Both the position numbers and the translations under genes were made by a program. Shown in pieces: positions 17,791 to 25,444 of a stretch of DNA of 64,000 nt. This stretch comes from Streptomyces griseoruber (GTDB taxonomy: Bacteria; Actinomycetota; Actinomycetes; Streptomycetales; Streptomycetaceae), in NCBI RefSeq assembly GCF_001514205.1, contig NZ_KQ948776.1, positions 245,704 through 309,703 of the forward strand, read 5' to 3'. The notes under the pieces are model-generated. The model searched no databases, was not told the DNA's origin, and was given only the letters and a program-made list of their open reading frames with translations. How positions within the stretch are numbered: the first letter of the stretch is position 1; the number at the start of each line of letters is the position of its first letter.

Positions 17791-18486
17791 ATGGACCGTC
17801 CCGCGATCGTGTTGCTGAGCGGCGGCCTGGACTCGACCACGGTGCTGGCCATCGCCAAGGACCTGGGCTTCACTCCCTATGCGCTCAGCTTCCGCTACGG
17901 GCAGCGACACTCCATCGAGTTGGAGGCGGCGCAGCGCGTCGCAGAGGTCCAGGGGGTGGCCCGGCACGTCATCGCCGACATCGATCTGCGGGTCTTCGGC
18001 GGCTCTGCCCTGACGGCCGACATCGAGGTGCCCAAGCACGAGTCCCTCACCGACGTGGAGGATGCGGGGGTACCGATCACCTACGTGCCGGCCCGCAACA
18101 CGATCTTCCTGTCGTTCGCGTTGGCGTTTGCCGAGACTGTCGGCGCCAGCGACATCTTCACCGGGGTCACGGCGGTGGACTACAGCGGCTATCCCGACTG
18201 CCGCCCCGAGTACATGGAGGCCTTCGCCACCATGGCCAACCTGGCGACCCGAGCCGGCGTCGAAGGCACCTCCAAGATCACGCTGCACTCCCCCCTGATC
18301 GCCCTGTCCAAGGCCGACATCGTCCGTGAGGGCCTGCGTCTGGGCGTGGACTACTCCCTCACCTCCTCCTGCTACGACCCCGACGGGCAGGGGCGGGCTT
18401 GCGGCCGGTGCGACACCTGCCTGCTGCGGCTGAAGGGCTTCGCTGAGGCTGGCGTCAAGGACCCCGTCCGGTACCAGAACGCCTGA
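17791..18486 (+). CDS. queC: QueC, 7-cyano-7-deazaguanine synthase
   Basis: A 231-aa ATP-dependent enzyme converting 7-carboxy-7-deazaguanine plus ammonia to preQ0. The PP-loop is SGGLDS at residues 10-15. The zinc site is Cys194, Cys204, Cys207 and Cys210 (CYDPDGQGRACGRCDTC). Length matches the family. Ribosome site GGGAG lies upstream of the ATG. First gene of queC-queE-queD-folE2, divergent from the dpd modification genes, so the preQ0 is probably destined for DNA rather than tRNA. Confidence 0.95.
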   Translation: MDRPAIVLLSGGLDSTTVLAIAKDLGFTPYALSFRYGQRHSIELEAAQRVAEVQGVARHVIADIDLRVFGGSALTADIEVPKHESLTDVEDAGVPITYVPARNTIFLSFALAFAETVGASDIFTGVTAVDYSGYPDCRPEYMEAFATMANLATRAGVEGTSKITLHSPLIALSKADIVREGLRLGVDYSLTSSCYDPDGQGRACGRCDTCLLRLKGFAEAGVKDPVRYQNA

Positions 18487-18488
18487 AC

Positions 18489-19124
18489 ATGACCTACCTG
18501 ATCAAAGAAATCTTCTACACGCTGCAGGGAGAAGGCGGCCACGCTGGCCGCCCTGCGGTCTTTTGCCGGTTTTCCCGTTGCAACCTGTGGACCGGCCGAG
18601 AACGCGACCGCTCCCGTGCCATTTGCCAGTTTTGTGACACCGACTTCGTCGGCACCGACGGCGAAGGCGGCGGCCGCTTCCGCACGGCGCAGGAGTTGGC
18701 CGAAGCCGTCGAGGCCGCCTGGCCTACCGCCGATCAAGCCCACCGGTTCGTGGTGTGCACGGGCGGAGAACCGCTGCTGCAGCTGGACGAGGCCGCCATC
18801 GACGCCCTCCACGATCGCGGCTTCGAGATCGCCGTGGAAACGAACGGCACCCGCCCGGCCCCCCGCGGCATCGACTGGCTGTGCGTCAGCCCGAAGATCG
18901 GCTCCACCCTGGTCCTCACGAGCGGCGACGAACTCAAGCTCGTCTACCCTCAGGCTGGCGGCGACCCCGCCCAGTTCGAGGGGCTGGACTTTCGCCACTT
19001 TAGGCTGCAACCGCTGGATGATGCCGACCGCGAGGCCCACACTCGCGCCGTCGTCGAGTACTGCATGAAGAACCCGCGCTGGACACTTTCCCTCCAGACG
19101 CACAAGTATCTGGGAATTCAGTAA
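18489..19124 (+). CDS. queE: QueE, 7-carboxy-7-deazaguanine synthase (radical SAM)
   Basis: A 211-aa radical SAM enzyme that rearranges 6-carboxy-tetrahydropterin to 7-carboxy-7-deazaguanine. The cluster-binding motif is CNLW...ICQFCDTDF, a CX14CX2C spacing rather than the canonical CX3CX2C; this longer form is known from Burkholderia-type QueE. LQGEGGHAGRPAVF near the N-terminus and CTGGEPLLQ in the middle are characteristic. It follows queC by 2 bp and shares one base with queD. Confidence 0.93.
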   Translation: MTYLIKEIFYTLQGEGGHAGRPAVFCRFSRCNLWTGRERDRSRAICQFCDTDFVGTDGEGGGRFRTAQELAEAVEAAWPTADQAHRFVVCTGGEPLLQLDEAAIDALHDRGFEIAVETNGTRPAPRGIDWLCVSPKIGSTLVLTSGDELKLVYPQAGGDPAQFEGLDFRHFRLQPLDDADREAHTRAVVEYCMKNPRWTLSLQTHKYLGIQ

Positions 19125-19480
19125 TGGAAATCTTTCGCGAGTTCGCCTTCGAGGCAGCCCACCGCCTGCCGCGCGTGCCGGAGGGCCACAAGTGTGCCCG
19201 CCTGCACGGCCACTCCTACAAGGTCACTGTGCACGTGGAAGCGCCCGTCGACGTGGAGGCGGGCTGGGTGATGGACTTCGGCGACATCAAGCGCGCATTT
19301 ACGCCAATTGATGCACAACTCGACCATTACTACCTGAACGATATCGAAGGCCTCGACAACCCCACCAGCGAGAACCTGGCCCGCTGGATCTGGGGCCGGT
19401 TGATCACCGAGCTTCCCAGTTTGTCCGCAATCACCGTGCGCGAAACCTGCACCTCCGGTTGCACCTACCGAGGCGAGTGA
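19124..19480 (+). CDS. queD: QueD, 6-carboxy-tetrahydropterin synthase
   Basis: A 118-aa T-fold enzyme converting dihydroneopterin triphosphate to 6-carboxy-tetrahydropterin. Zinc ligands are His13 (FEAAHRLP), His28 and His30 (RLHGHSY), with catalytic Cys24 in GHKCAR. The DFGD motif and C-terminal ETCTSGCTY are as in the family. It overlaps queE by one base and is 4 bp from folE2. Confidence 0.94.
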   Translation: MEIFREFAFEAAHRLPRVPEGHKCARLHGHSYKVTVHVEAPVDVEAGWVMDFGDIKRAFTPIDAQLDHYYLNDIEGLDNPTSENLARWIWGRLITELPSLSAITVRETCTSGCTYRGE

Positions 19481-19484
19481 CGGC

Positions 19485-20261
19485 ATGCACGACATCCAAA
19501 ACGAGCCCGACGGCCGCGGCATCCCTATCGACGAGGTCGGCATCAGCGGCCTGCGCTACCCCCTCACCTTCGACGACGGCCACACCCGCCAGCACGGCAT
19601 CGCCGACATCGCCGTCACCGTCCGCCTGCAGGCCGACCGGCGCGGCACCCACATGAGCCGCATGATCGCCCTCATCCACGAGGACGTAGCTACCCTCACC
19701 CCGCAGGAGTTGCCCATCGCCCTCAAGCGCGGGCTGACCCTGCTGGACGCCCCGGCTCTCACGCTCACGTGCACGCTGCCCGTCGCCACCGTTGTCACCG
19801 CTCCCGCCAGTGGCCAAGAGTCCTGGCAGACCCATGACCTCACGGTTACCGGCCGCATCGATGACTCTGGATGCACCGTCACGACGGCTGTGACCAGCCA
19901 TGTCACCAGCCTGTGCCCCTGCTCCAAAGCCATTTCCGACTACGGCGCCCACAATCAGCGCAGCGAGATCACCCTCGAGGTCACCGGCACCGCCGACACC
20001 CCCTACCCCCTGCAGGTCCACGAGATGGTCGCCCTGCTGCGCAGCGCTGGCTCCGCCCCGGTCATCCCTCTTATCAAACGCCCCGACGAACGCGTCGTGA
20101 CCATGCAGGCTTATGACCACCCCGTCTTCGTCGAAGACATCATCCGGGACATAAGTCTCACCTGCCGCCAAAAGGGCCTTACGCACGCCGTCCGCGCGAA
20201 GAACCTGGAAAGCATCCACAGCCACGACGCCATCGCCACCCTCACCTACAACCACTTCTGA
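19485..20261 (+). CDS. folE2: GTP cyclohydrolase IB (FolE2 / MptA type)
   Basis: A 258-aa type IB GTP cyclohydrolase, first step of preQ0 synthesis (GTP to dihydroneopterin triphosphate). Diagnostic features: HDIQNEPDGRGIPIDEVGIS at the N-terminus and the metal-binding Cys in CPCSKAIS (about Cys144). It is the last gene of the preQ0 operon; a strong terminator lies ~175 bp downstream. A dedicated cyclohydrolase makes the island independent of the host folate-pathway enzyme. Confidence 0.93.
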   Translation: MHDIQNEPDGRGIPIDEVGISGLRYPLTFDDGHTRQHGIADIAVTVRLQADRRGTHMSRMIALIHEDVATLTPQELPIALKRGLTLLDAPALTLTCTLPVATVVTAPASGQESWQTHDLTVTGRIDDSGCTVTTAVTSHVTSLCPCSKAISDYGAHNQRSEITLEVTGTADTPYPLQVHEMVALLRSAGSAPVIPLIKRPDERVVTMQAYDHPVFVEDIIRDISLTCRQKGLTHAVRAKNLESIHSHDAIATLTYNHF

Positions 20262-20394
20262 CCCGACACCGGCGGCCCCGGCCACCGCCAAGGCGAGAAG
20301 TCAACCGCCGTGCACGAGTCCAGCCTGAGCAGAGTCCCTTTGAGCGCCCGAGCACGGCTGACGGCAGCATCAACTTCCCCAAACAGGTGCCGAG

Positions 20395-20424
20395 TTGACC
20401 TACTTTTCGGTAACTCGCTAGCAT
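20395..20424 (+). promoter_or_regulatory. sigma-70-like promoter just upstream of a terminator hairpin
   Basis: TTGACC at 20395-20400 and TAGCAT at 20419-20424 are separated by 18 bp. A transcript starting near 20430 would immediately enter the terminator hairpin at 20439, an attenuator-like arrangement ahead of the small membrane-protein gene at 20577. Confidence 0.4.
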
Positions 20425-20438
20425 TTCAGTAACGTTAA

Positions 20439-20477
20439 GGGGCCCCACCGTGGCATGCCATGGTGGGGCCCCTTTTT
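20439..20477 (+). terminator. strong rho-independent terminator
   Basis: A near-perfect inverted repeat, AGGGGCCCCACC on the left arm and its complement GGTGGGGCCCCT on the right, with a further palindromic core between them, followed by TTTTT. It can terminate the queC-folE2 operon. Confidence 0.85.
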
Positions 20478-20576
20478 GTCCTCTTCTGCACAAGCGGTCG
20501 AGGCGAGAGGGGCATCGCCGTCACCAGGTTCCTAGGCCACGAGAGCGACGACGCCCCACTACGAAGGGAGTTACCC

Positions 20577-20789
20577 ATGAACCACCAGCGTGACATGTCT
20601 GGCACGGGGAGCCAGAAGGACGGCTTGGTCAGTTCCGAGGCGCAACTCCTAGGCACGCCCCGATGCGTGCGCGTGACCATCGGCAAGCACTTCAATCTGT
20701 CCGTGTCTCTGTCGGTCTCGCCTGCCTTCCTCACGCTCCTGGCCGCTGTCGTTGGTGTCGCGGGTGGGAACTACTGGTTCCTGCTCTGA
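20577..20789 (+). CDS. small membrane protein, unknown
   Basis: 70 aa. ATG 20577 follows GAAGGGAG with 5-6 nt spacing. The N-terminal 45 residues are polar; the last ~25 (PAFLTLLAAVVGVAGG and onward) form one transmembrane helix, making it a tail-anchored-like protein. I do not recognise a family. It stands alone between the folE2 terminator and an IS3 remnant. Confidence 0.55.
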   Translation: MNHQRDMSGTGSQKDGLVSSEAQLLGTPRCVRVTIGKHFNLSVSLSVSPAFLTLLAAVVGVAGGNYWFLL

Positions 20790-20914
20790 ACTTCTTGGCC
20801 TGCTTTACCTGTCCATGGCCTGGCGCAGTGATCAGTGACAGGCCATGGACCACTGGTGGACGGGGCGAACTCACTGGATTGCACCAGAGCCGGTAACCAG
20901 CACTTTTCCATGGG

Positions 20915-21530
20915 ACAGAAGGGGCGTCCGGAGCTGGAGGCGGAGTCGGCCATCCACCGCCGGGCCGCAGAGCTCTTGAGCGAGGCGACCTCCTGCAAAG
21001 GCGGTTCGGAGTCATCCGCATGATGGCCGACGAGGCCCATTCCGTGGAATGGGCCTGCCGGGTGCTGCACGTGGCAGAGTCGGGCTACTACGTCTGGACA
21101 GAGCGGCTGCCGTCGGCCCGTACGGTGCGGCACGCCTGGCTGACCGAGGCCATCCTCGGCATTCATGTCACCTTCCGCGGCACCTACAGCTGCCGCTGTG
21201 TGCGCGCCGAACTCACCCCGGGAGTAAGCATTCACGTGCATCACGGCGCCGCGCTGATGCTGATTCGGCGGGCCGGACTACTCGGTCTGCCTGGAACCGC
21301 ACCCGCCGGCCTCGGCCCCAAACCCCCTCGGCGGCCGACCTTATCAACCGCAACTTCACACGCAAGGCGCGGGATCTGCTGAGGGGCACCGGCATCACCG
21401 AACACCCCGCGCTGGAGGGCAAGGGGTATTGCGCGGTCGTCCTGGACACGTTCTCCCGTCGGGTGGTCGGCTGCAGGTCCATCGACGCCTTACATCTCCG
21501 GGGTACGGGCTGCTTAGCAGGCTGAGGCTT
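20915..21530 (+). pseudogene. IS3-family transposase remnant, frameshifted
   Basis: Successive pieces in different frames match an IS3-type transposase: an OrfA tail (ELEAESAIHRRAAELL), then OrfB start with ACRVLHVAESGYYVW, a HTH_21-like segment GIHVTFRGTYSCRCVRAEL, and after a frame change the rve-domain piece NRNFTRKARD...CAVVLDTFSRRVVG. Large parts of the integrase core are deleted and no start or inverted repeats are recognisable. It marks the right border of the Dpd island. Confidence 0.7.
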
Positions 21531-21942
21531 GGGAGCCTGTCGTCTCCTGAAGTTGGCCCCCTCAGGAACCAGCCTCCGGCGTAGCAGGCGAGTGGCCCGA
21601 AGTTCCTTACGCTGACGCGGCGGTGGCCGCGGCCTGCGCCCGCTGATCTCCCATGAGATCGCATTAGGAGCACGTTTCACGCGCACCCCTGCAGGCGTGC
21701 TGCGGACCCTGCAGGGGTGCCCTGTACCGGCCCTGCGCGTCACCTTCATGTGAGCTGGCGGTTCTGCAGGCCCCCGTCTTCAGGTTCCCGCCGACTCAAT
21801 GGAGTTGAGTCAGCTGACCTGCTCGTTTTCCAGTGATGCGCATCGGGCAGCCGTCGACAGAGGCTGACCAGGTTGCACTCGTTTGTGTGCTCCTGACTCT
21901 CTTGGGCAGACGGGGCGAACGCGGTCCCCCTAATGTGTCGCC
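21531..21942. other. intergenic region without a supported gene
   Basis: No frame has both a ribosome site and protein-like composition. GC-rich short repeats (CTGCAGG occurring several times near 21690-21720) are present. Confidence 0.35.
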
Positions 21943-22617
21943 ATGAGCCTGATCGATGGCATCACTGCGTCCGCGGACTGGGTTGCCAAGGACATGGAGG
22001 CGATGCTCCGGGAGTGCGATGCTGTCATCGCGTCGAAGGATGAGCACTTGGCCCGTCTGGCGGCGGGTATCGAGGCACTCCGGGCCGAGATGGATCAGAT
22101 CAGCGCCGAACGGGCTCTGACCGTTGCTGACCGCGACAAGGCAGAGCAAGTCCTCGCAGCGTTCCGGGCGGCTGTGAAAAAGGGGACAGGCCTGCGCCAG
22201 TCGCGTGGGCACGCCCGGACCTGGCTACGCGTCGTCCCTGACGCCCCCGACCCTGATGACGACGTAGCAGCTGAGGACGTAGTGGCCCGCTCCGCGTCCG
22301 CAGCGGCCGAGCGGCGAGAGGCCCTGGCTGACTCACCTGCGACCACCGTGGAACCCGAAGTGGCGGCCATCCGGGTCAGCGGCGAACGGTCGGTCGCAGT
22401 GATGGAGATCGTCACAGCCGAACCAGACCGGGGCTGGACACCAAAGGACATCGCGGTGCGGCTTGAGGGCCACGACGCCGGCCAGGAGCAGGCCGCTTAT
22501 GCTCGCGCGCGGGCCCTACTGGATTCACTGGTCAAGCGGAAGGTGCTGCACAAGCAGCGCGAAGGCGGCAACCAGCGGTGTGTGTTCCGGCTGGCCGCCG
22601 CTTGGGAGGCCGCCTAG
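21943..22617 (+). CDS. coiled-coil protein with C-terminal winged-helix-like domain
   Basis: 224 aa. Residues ~15-80 form a charged coiled coil (EAMLRECDAVIASKDEHLAR and beyond). The middle (90-145) is acidic and Ala/Pro-rich, a linker. Residues ~150-224 look like a winged helix (AVMEIVTAEPDRGWTPKDIA then a recognition-helix-like ARALLDSLVKRKVLHKQ). Not recognised as a named family; the layout suggests a DNA-binding accessory or regulatory protein. It stands alone in accessory DNA. Confidence 0.6.
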   Translation: MSLIDGITASADWVAKDMEAMLRECDAVIASKDEHLARLAAGIEALRAEMDQISAERALTVADRDKAEQVLAAFRAAVKKGTGLRQSRGHARTWLRVVPDAPDPDDDVAAEDVVARSASAAAERREALADSPATTVEPEVAAIRVSGERSVAVMEIVTAEPDRGWTPKDIAVRLEGHDAGQEQAAYARARALLDSLVKRKVLHKQREGGNQRCVFRLAAAWEAA

Positions 22618-22850
22618 ACGGGCGCATCCCACATGAGCGACCGCCGCCCCATGCCCGGCCAAGGTGTAGAGGCCAGCGCCTAGGCACGAGGCGGCGGTCT
22701 CCAGCGCGGCTTGGCCGCCACACCCTGACGCTAGCGGGTTTCTGCTCGCGCGAAGAGGGGTGTCCGGCCAATTTCCCCCTATCGGGAGGTCGGGCAGACA
22801 TGCCCTTTTCGCACACTTATCTGAAGCAGTCAGTGTGGGGTAGGTCCACG

Positions 22851-23168
22851 TTATCCGTCGTCGCTGCACGTCTGAGGCGGAAGCGGCTGGCGACGGACCC
22901 CGTTCTCGTCCATTGGCCAGTCCACATGGCGGGGCCAAAGCATCTCGCCCAGCGCCTCCTCAAGGCTGGCCACGGTGAGCAGGTCAGGCCATGCCGAGCC
23001 GGTGAGGACGTTCGTGATGACCTGTCGGTTGACGCCCGAGGCGGCAGCCAGCGCGTTGGCGCTCAGCCCCTTGCGTTCCATTGCTTCCGCGAGCGCCCGT
23101 GCGACGGCCTGGCCGACCTGCGCGGGGCGATAGCCGTCCATCATCGCGTATGGCCAGTCGCCGGCCAT
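22851..23168 (-). CDS. XRE-family helix-turn-helix regulator
   Basis: 105 aa from ATG 23168 (GGGAG 6 nt upstream); the frame opens further to a GTG at 23213. The Cro/C1-type HTH is clear: QAVARALAEAMERKGLSANALAAASGVNRQVITNVL followed by a sizing helix, spanning residues ~20-75 (shown here as a description, key residues Ala-Ala-Ala-Ser-Gly-Val and Val-Ile). The C-terminus is short and polar. It is divergent from the gene at 23360 and may repress it. Confidence 0.65.
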   Translation of the reverse strand: MAGDWPYAMMDGYRPAQVGQAVARALAEAMERKGLSANALAAASGVNRQVITNVLTGSAWPDLLTVASLEEALGEMLWPRHVDWPMDENGVRRQPLPPQTCSDDG

Positions 23169-23359
23169 GGCGTACTCCCACGGCTTCTTCCCACGTCTCG
23201 TTCCTCCAGGCACGCGACCAGTGTGACGGACGGTGCACCGACATGCGCACCCCGCCCATAGATGCTATTCAAGCAGCAGGAAGGTGGTGTCGTCAGGTCT
23301 ATGTCCGCGACTAGAACGGTTCGGCATGTGATTACTCAACGAAGTGGAGGTGAGAGGCC

Positions 23360-24310
23360 GTGACGACGGGGCGTTCCCTGCTGGCGGCCGACGAGAAGCT
23401 GATGCCCACGCGCAAGATGCGCGCCGATCAGCAAGTGGCCGTGATCAAGGCTGCGTGCATGTCGACGGTGCCCCTGGGTGCTGTCCAGTTGGCAGAGACC
23501 ACCGGGTTTCCCGCGAAGAACTGCGGGCTTGTCCCCATGTTCGCGGTCGATACAGGGCTGCTCGTCAAGGCGCACCGGTCGACGATGTATCTCCCGAGCC
23601 GTAAGGGCCGTGCAGTGGCCCGCGCCTTCGCCAGGAGCGAGGAAGCGGGACTGGAGGCCTTGCGTAGCGTGTGGCGAGGGCAGTGGTTCGGGCGTGCCAT
23701 GCGGGAGCGACTGGGTCACGGCCCCGTCACACGCGAGGGTCTGGTCGCCAAACTGCTTCTGACCGCCCGAGCCAACGTGAACCGGATCCGACAGGCACAC
23801 GTCCTTCTGGATCTTCTGGTGGTCGTGGGCATGGTGGTCCCCTGCGAGAACGGACTTCTGAACTGGTACGACGGCGCCGCTTACGCCCTCGAGGAGCGAT
23901 CAGCTCCCCAGGCTCTCGACGTAGCCTCCGCCGAGGCGTCGCCAGAAGCGTCTGGGCCCCAAGACACGCCCGTCGGCGATGCCCCAGGCGACGACACCCC
24001 CCTGCCCAGCACGTCTCCGCAGAGCGAGCCGGAGCATGCTTCGACAGGGGGTGCCGGACTCGGCATGACCGAGGAGCACGGCTCGGACGGGCGCAGGGCC
24101 GCCAAGGTCCCGGACCCGCGACGCGCGTCCACGACCGGCCCGCATCCCGGACCCGCGGTCGCAGACGACGATCTGCTCGCGTTGCTACTCCCGCCCGTAC
24201 TGCTGGCCGATCTGACCCGTCTGACAGAGCAGGAGGTGATCGCTCTGCACGGCCACTTGCGTGCGGTGGCCTCACTCACCGCGAAACTCCGGGGGCGTCC
24301 CGTCTCATAA
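23360..24310 (+). CDS. hypothetical protein with winged-helix-like N-terminal half
   Basis: 316 aa from GTG 23360, with GGAGGTGA 6 nt upstream. Residues 1-175 look like two tandem helix-rich domains of winged-helix style (VAVIKAACMSTVPLGAVQLA; VNRIRQAHVLLDLLVVVGMV). Residues 185-270 are a Pro/Ser/Glu-rich disordered linker, and 275-316 a short helical C-terminus (DDLLALLLPPVLLADLT). Similar tripartite proteins occur in actinobacterial mobile DNA, but I cannot name the family. It precedes the recombinase-like/transposase-like pair by ~220 bp. Confidence 0.5.
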   Translation: MTTGRSLLAADEKLMPTRKMRADQQVAVIKAACMSTVPLGAVQLAETTGFPAKNCGLVPMFAVDTGLLVKAHRSTMYLPSRKGRAVARAFARSEEAGLEALRSVWRGQWFGRAMRERLGHGPVTREGLVAKLLLTARANVNRIRQAHVLLDLLVVVGMVVPCENGLLNWYDGAAYALEERSAPQALDVASAEASPEASGPQDTPVGDAPGDDTPLPSTSPQSEPEHASTGGAGLGMTEEHGSDGRRAAKVPDPRRASTTGPHPGPAVADDDLLALLLPPVLLADLTRLTEQEVIALHGHLRAVASLTAKLRGRPVS

Positions 24311-24326
24311 GACCCCCTAAAGGAAC

Positions 24327-24376
24327 GGTCCGGCAGCGCCCACTATCCCTTGGCCGGGTTGGTGCTGCCGGACCCC
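24327..24376. repeat. 10-bp inverted repeat, hairpin upstream of the recombinase-like gene
   Basis: GTCCGGCAGC and its exact complement GCTGCCGGAC are separated by ~28 bp. There is no T-run, so it could be an operator, an element end or an RNA hairpin. Confidence 0.4.
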
Positions 24377-24529
24377 CACCGTTACCACGACCGGCGCGGC
24401 GAGGCCGCGCAGGAAGGGGCTTCGGCATGCCCTCACACAAGGCGAGGAACAGCGTCCACCGTAGCGCGCCCGCGCCCCACAGCGCGTGTGATTCACCCGC
24501 CCGGACCCCGCTTACCCCGGCAGCCCACC

Positions 24530-25444
24530 GTGACTAGGGCAACGATCAAAGAGGCGCTGCTGGAAGTCAGCCGACTCTGGCTACACAAGGCCGCCGCAGG
24601 CGAGATGAGCATCGAGACCGTCGACCTCTACATCCAGGTCACCGAACGCTTCCACCGCTACGCCGACGCCCATCACATCAGCCGTATGGACGACGTCACC
24701 CGAGACTTGACGGAATCGTTCATCACCGCCCCCGGACGCGACCGCCGCAACAACATCACCTTGATCCCCGGGAACAGCACCCGCCGTCAGCGCCGCTCCG
24801 CGATCGCCTCCCTCTTCGCGCACGCCCGGGCTCTGGGCATGACCAGGGCCGCACCGCTCCTCGACTCCCCGCCGATCAAGCGCGACCCTCACAGCCCCGG
24901 CACCGGACTCACCGGGCGGGACATCGAGAACTTGCAGTTCCACGCTGAGCGCGGCATGCCCGCAACCCGGCACGCCGCCCTCCTCGCACTTCTCCTTGCA
25001 GGGCTGAACAGTGCCGAGACCGCAGCCGCCACCACCACCGACCTCGACCTGCCTGCAGCCGAAGTCAGCACCGCTGGCGGCACCCGCACCCACCCCCGCA
25101 CCTGCTCACTCAACGAGTGGGGCGCCTACGTGCTGGGCTTGCGCGCCGCCCGCCTCGAGCGCGCCGGGCACGGCCCGCACCGGCTTGTCACCAGCACGAA
25201 ATCCTCACGGTACGGCGCCCAGGCCAGCGTCGGCGCTGGCTTCAACGACATCGCCCGTAACGCCGGACTCGCCACCCGCAAGCGCAAGGTCGAACCCCGC
25301 GACATCACCCGCTACGTCGCCCGCCAGGTCCTGCACGAGACCGGCCAGTTGTCCGAGGTCGCCCGCCGCCTGGGCCTGTCCTCCCTCGATGCCGCGGCCG
25401 GCTTGGCCGGCCTCGCCTGGCAGAACGGGGAGGCCTCCCCATGA
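24530..25444 (+). CDS. tyrosine-recombinase-fold protein with degenerate active site
   Basis: About 304 aa from GTG 24530 (VTRATIKEALLEVSRLWLHK). A SAM-like N-terminal domain (residues 1-120) precedes a catalytic-domain fold (from ~135, GLTGRDIENLQFHAERG). The landmarks of the fold are present, but active residues are not: the first Arg box reads AGLNSAETAAAT, the HxxR box reads RDITRYVARQVLHETGQLSEVARRLG, and the nucleophile-Tyr segment reads SSLDAAAGLAGLAW. It therefore probably binds DNA without cleaving it. Its stop overlaps the next ATG (ATGA at 25441-25444), tying it to a transposase-like protein. Confidence 0.6.
   Translation: MTRATIKEALLEVSRLWLHKAAAGEMSIETVDLYIQVTERFHRYADAHHISRMDDVTRDLTESFITAPGRDRRNNITLIPGNSTRRQRRSAIASLFAHARALGMTRAAPLLDSPPIKRDPHSPGTGLTGRDIENLQFHAERGMPATRHAALLALLLAGLNSAETAAATTTDLDLPAAEVSTAGGTRTHPRTCSLNEWGAYVLGLRAARLERAGHGPHRLVTSTKSSRYGAQASVGAGFNDIARNAGLATRKRKVEPRDITRYVARQVLHETGQLSEVARRLGLSSLDAAAGLAGLAWQNGEASP

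Noticed and set aside
20835..21023. Small independent gene before the IS3 remnant
   Set aside because: Its second half is the OrfA tail of the IS3 transposase; no ribosome site supports a separate gene.
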